Shown here: positions 41,051 to 41,197 of the stretch, in pieces
How positions within the stretch are numbered: position 1 is the first letter of the stretch
How the letters are laid out: each line of letters begins with the position of its first letter
Source of the DNA: Acidobacteriota bacterium
GTDB lineage: Bacteria > Acidobacteriota > Blastocatellia > UBA7656
Assembly (NCBI GenBank): GCA_038040445.1
Contig: JBBPIG010000036.1
Span: 1 to 41,197, forward strand
DNA length: 41,197 nucleotides
Reading direction: 5' to 3'
Program-made: the position numbers and the translations under genes
Notes under the pieces: model-generated
What the model saw: only the letters and a program-made list of their open reading frames with translations
Told to the model about the DNA's origin: nothing
The model's database searches: none

Positions 41051-41197
<147 letters not shown>

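Overview
The window is GC-rich bacterial chromosome, most likely from an Acidobacteriota-type organism. That placement is an inference: it rests on the bacillithiol genes bshB1 and bshA, a TonB_C-TPR secreted protein, a secreted glycine-zipper protein, a sigma factor paired with a zinc-finger anti-sigma, three microcystin-dependent (tail-collar) proteins, and dense intergenic heptamer and palindromic repeats. No rRNA or taxon-defining marker is present, so the assignment is not secure.

Region 1-4,710 is an accessory surface/tail-like cluster. It holds the start of an exported protein at the left edge, three tandem tail-collar proteins, a broken Tat-exported DUF6916 protein, and a GNAT-DUF6916-GNAT operon. 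Region 4,811-16,630 is core and signalling: polA, mscL with an added zinc ribbon, a secreted glycine-zipper protein, a 1226-aa cytoplasmic hybrid histidine kinase, an ECF-like sigma factor with a membrane zinc-finger anti-sigma factor, and a short coiled-coil protein. Region 16,700-28,290 is metabolic: a GNAT/NDP-forming acyl-CoA synthetase fusion, two split-barrel flavin/F420-type oxidoreductases, bshB1 and bshA, murB, a DinB-like protein, an alpha/beta hydrolase, a VOC protein, a TonB_C-TPR protein with a YbjN-like partner, and a quinone oxidoreductase. A second 1236-aa hybrid histidine kinase (28,746-32,456) closes the ancestral part.

Region 32,734-40,804 is an integrated island of about 8.03 kb in the 3' half of a tRNA-Arg(UCU) gene. 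A 42-bp exact direct repeat of the tRNA 3' end bounds it, and its base composition is visibly more AT-rich. I see no integrase in it. Every recognisable gene in it looks like biological conflict or signalling: (a) a leftward operon for ubiquitin-like conjugation (Ubl, E2, fused JAMM protease-E1, DUF6527 zinc protein, a 73-aa protein, then an intrinsic terminator); (b) a divergent rightward operon of XRE repressor, ImmA/IrrE-type metalloprotease and a GGDEF-like enzyme with an unusual N-terminal domain; (c) a leftward pair of a TIR/deoxyribosyltransferase-like protein and a class III nucleotide-cyclase-like protein. The promoter between (a) and (b) carries five CAGGA repeats and a CTGTCA/TGACAG palindrome, plausible operators for the XRE protein. 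This island is the most interesting part of the window.

To the right lie the intact tRNA-Arg, a tRNA-Pro(UGG) and a heptamer repeat array that runs off the end. Heptamer-period repeats with different unit sequences occur at five places, usually as two inverted arms, and paired palindromes occur at three other intergenic places.
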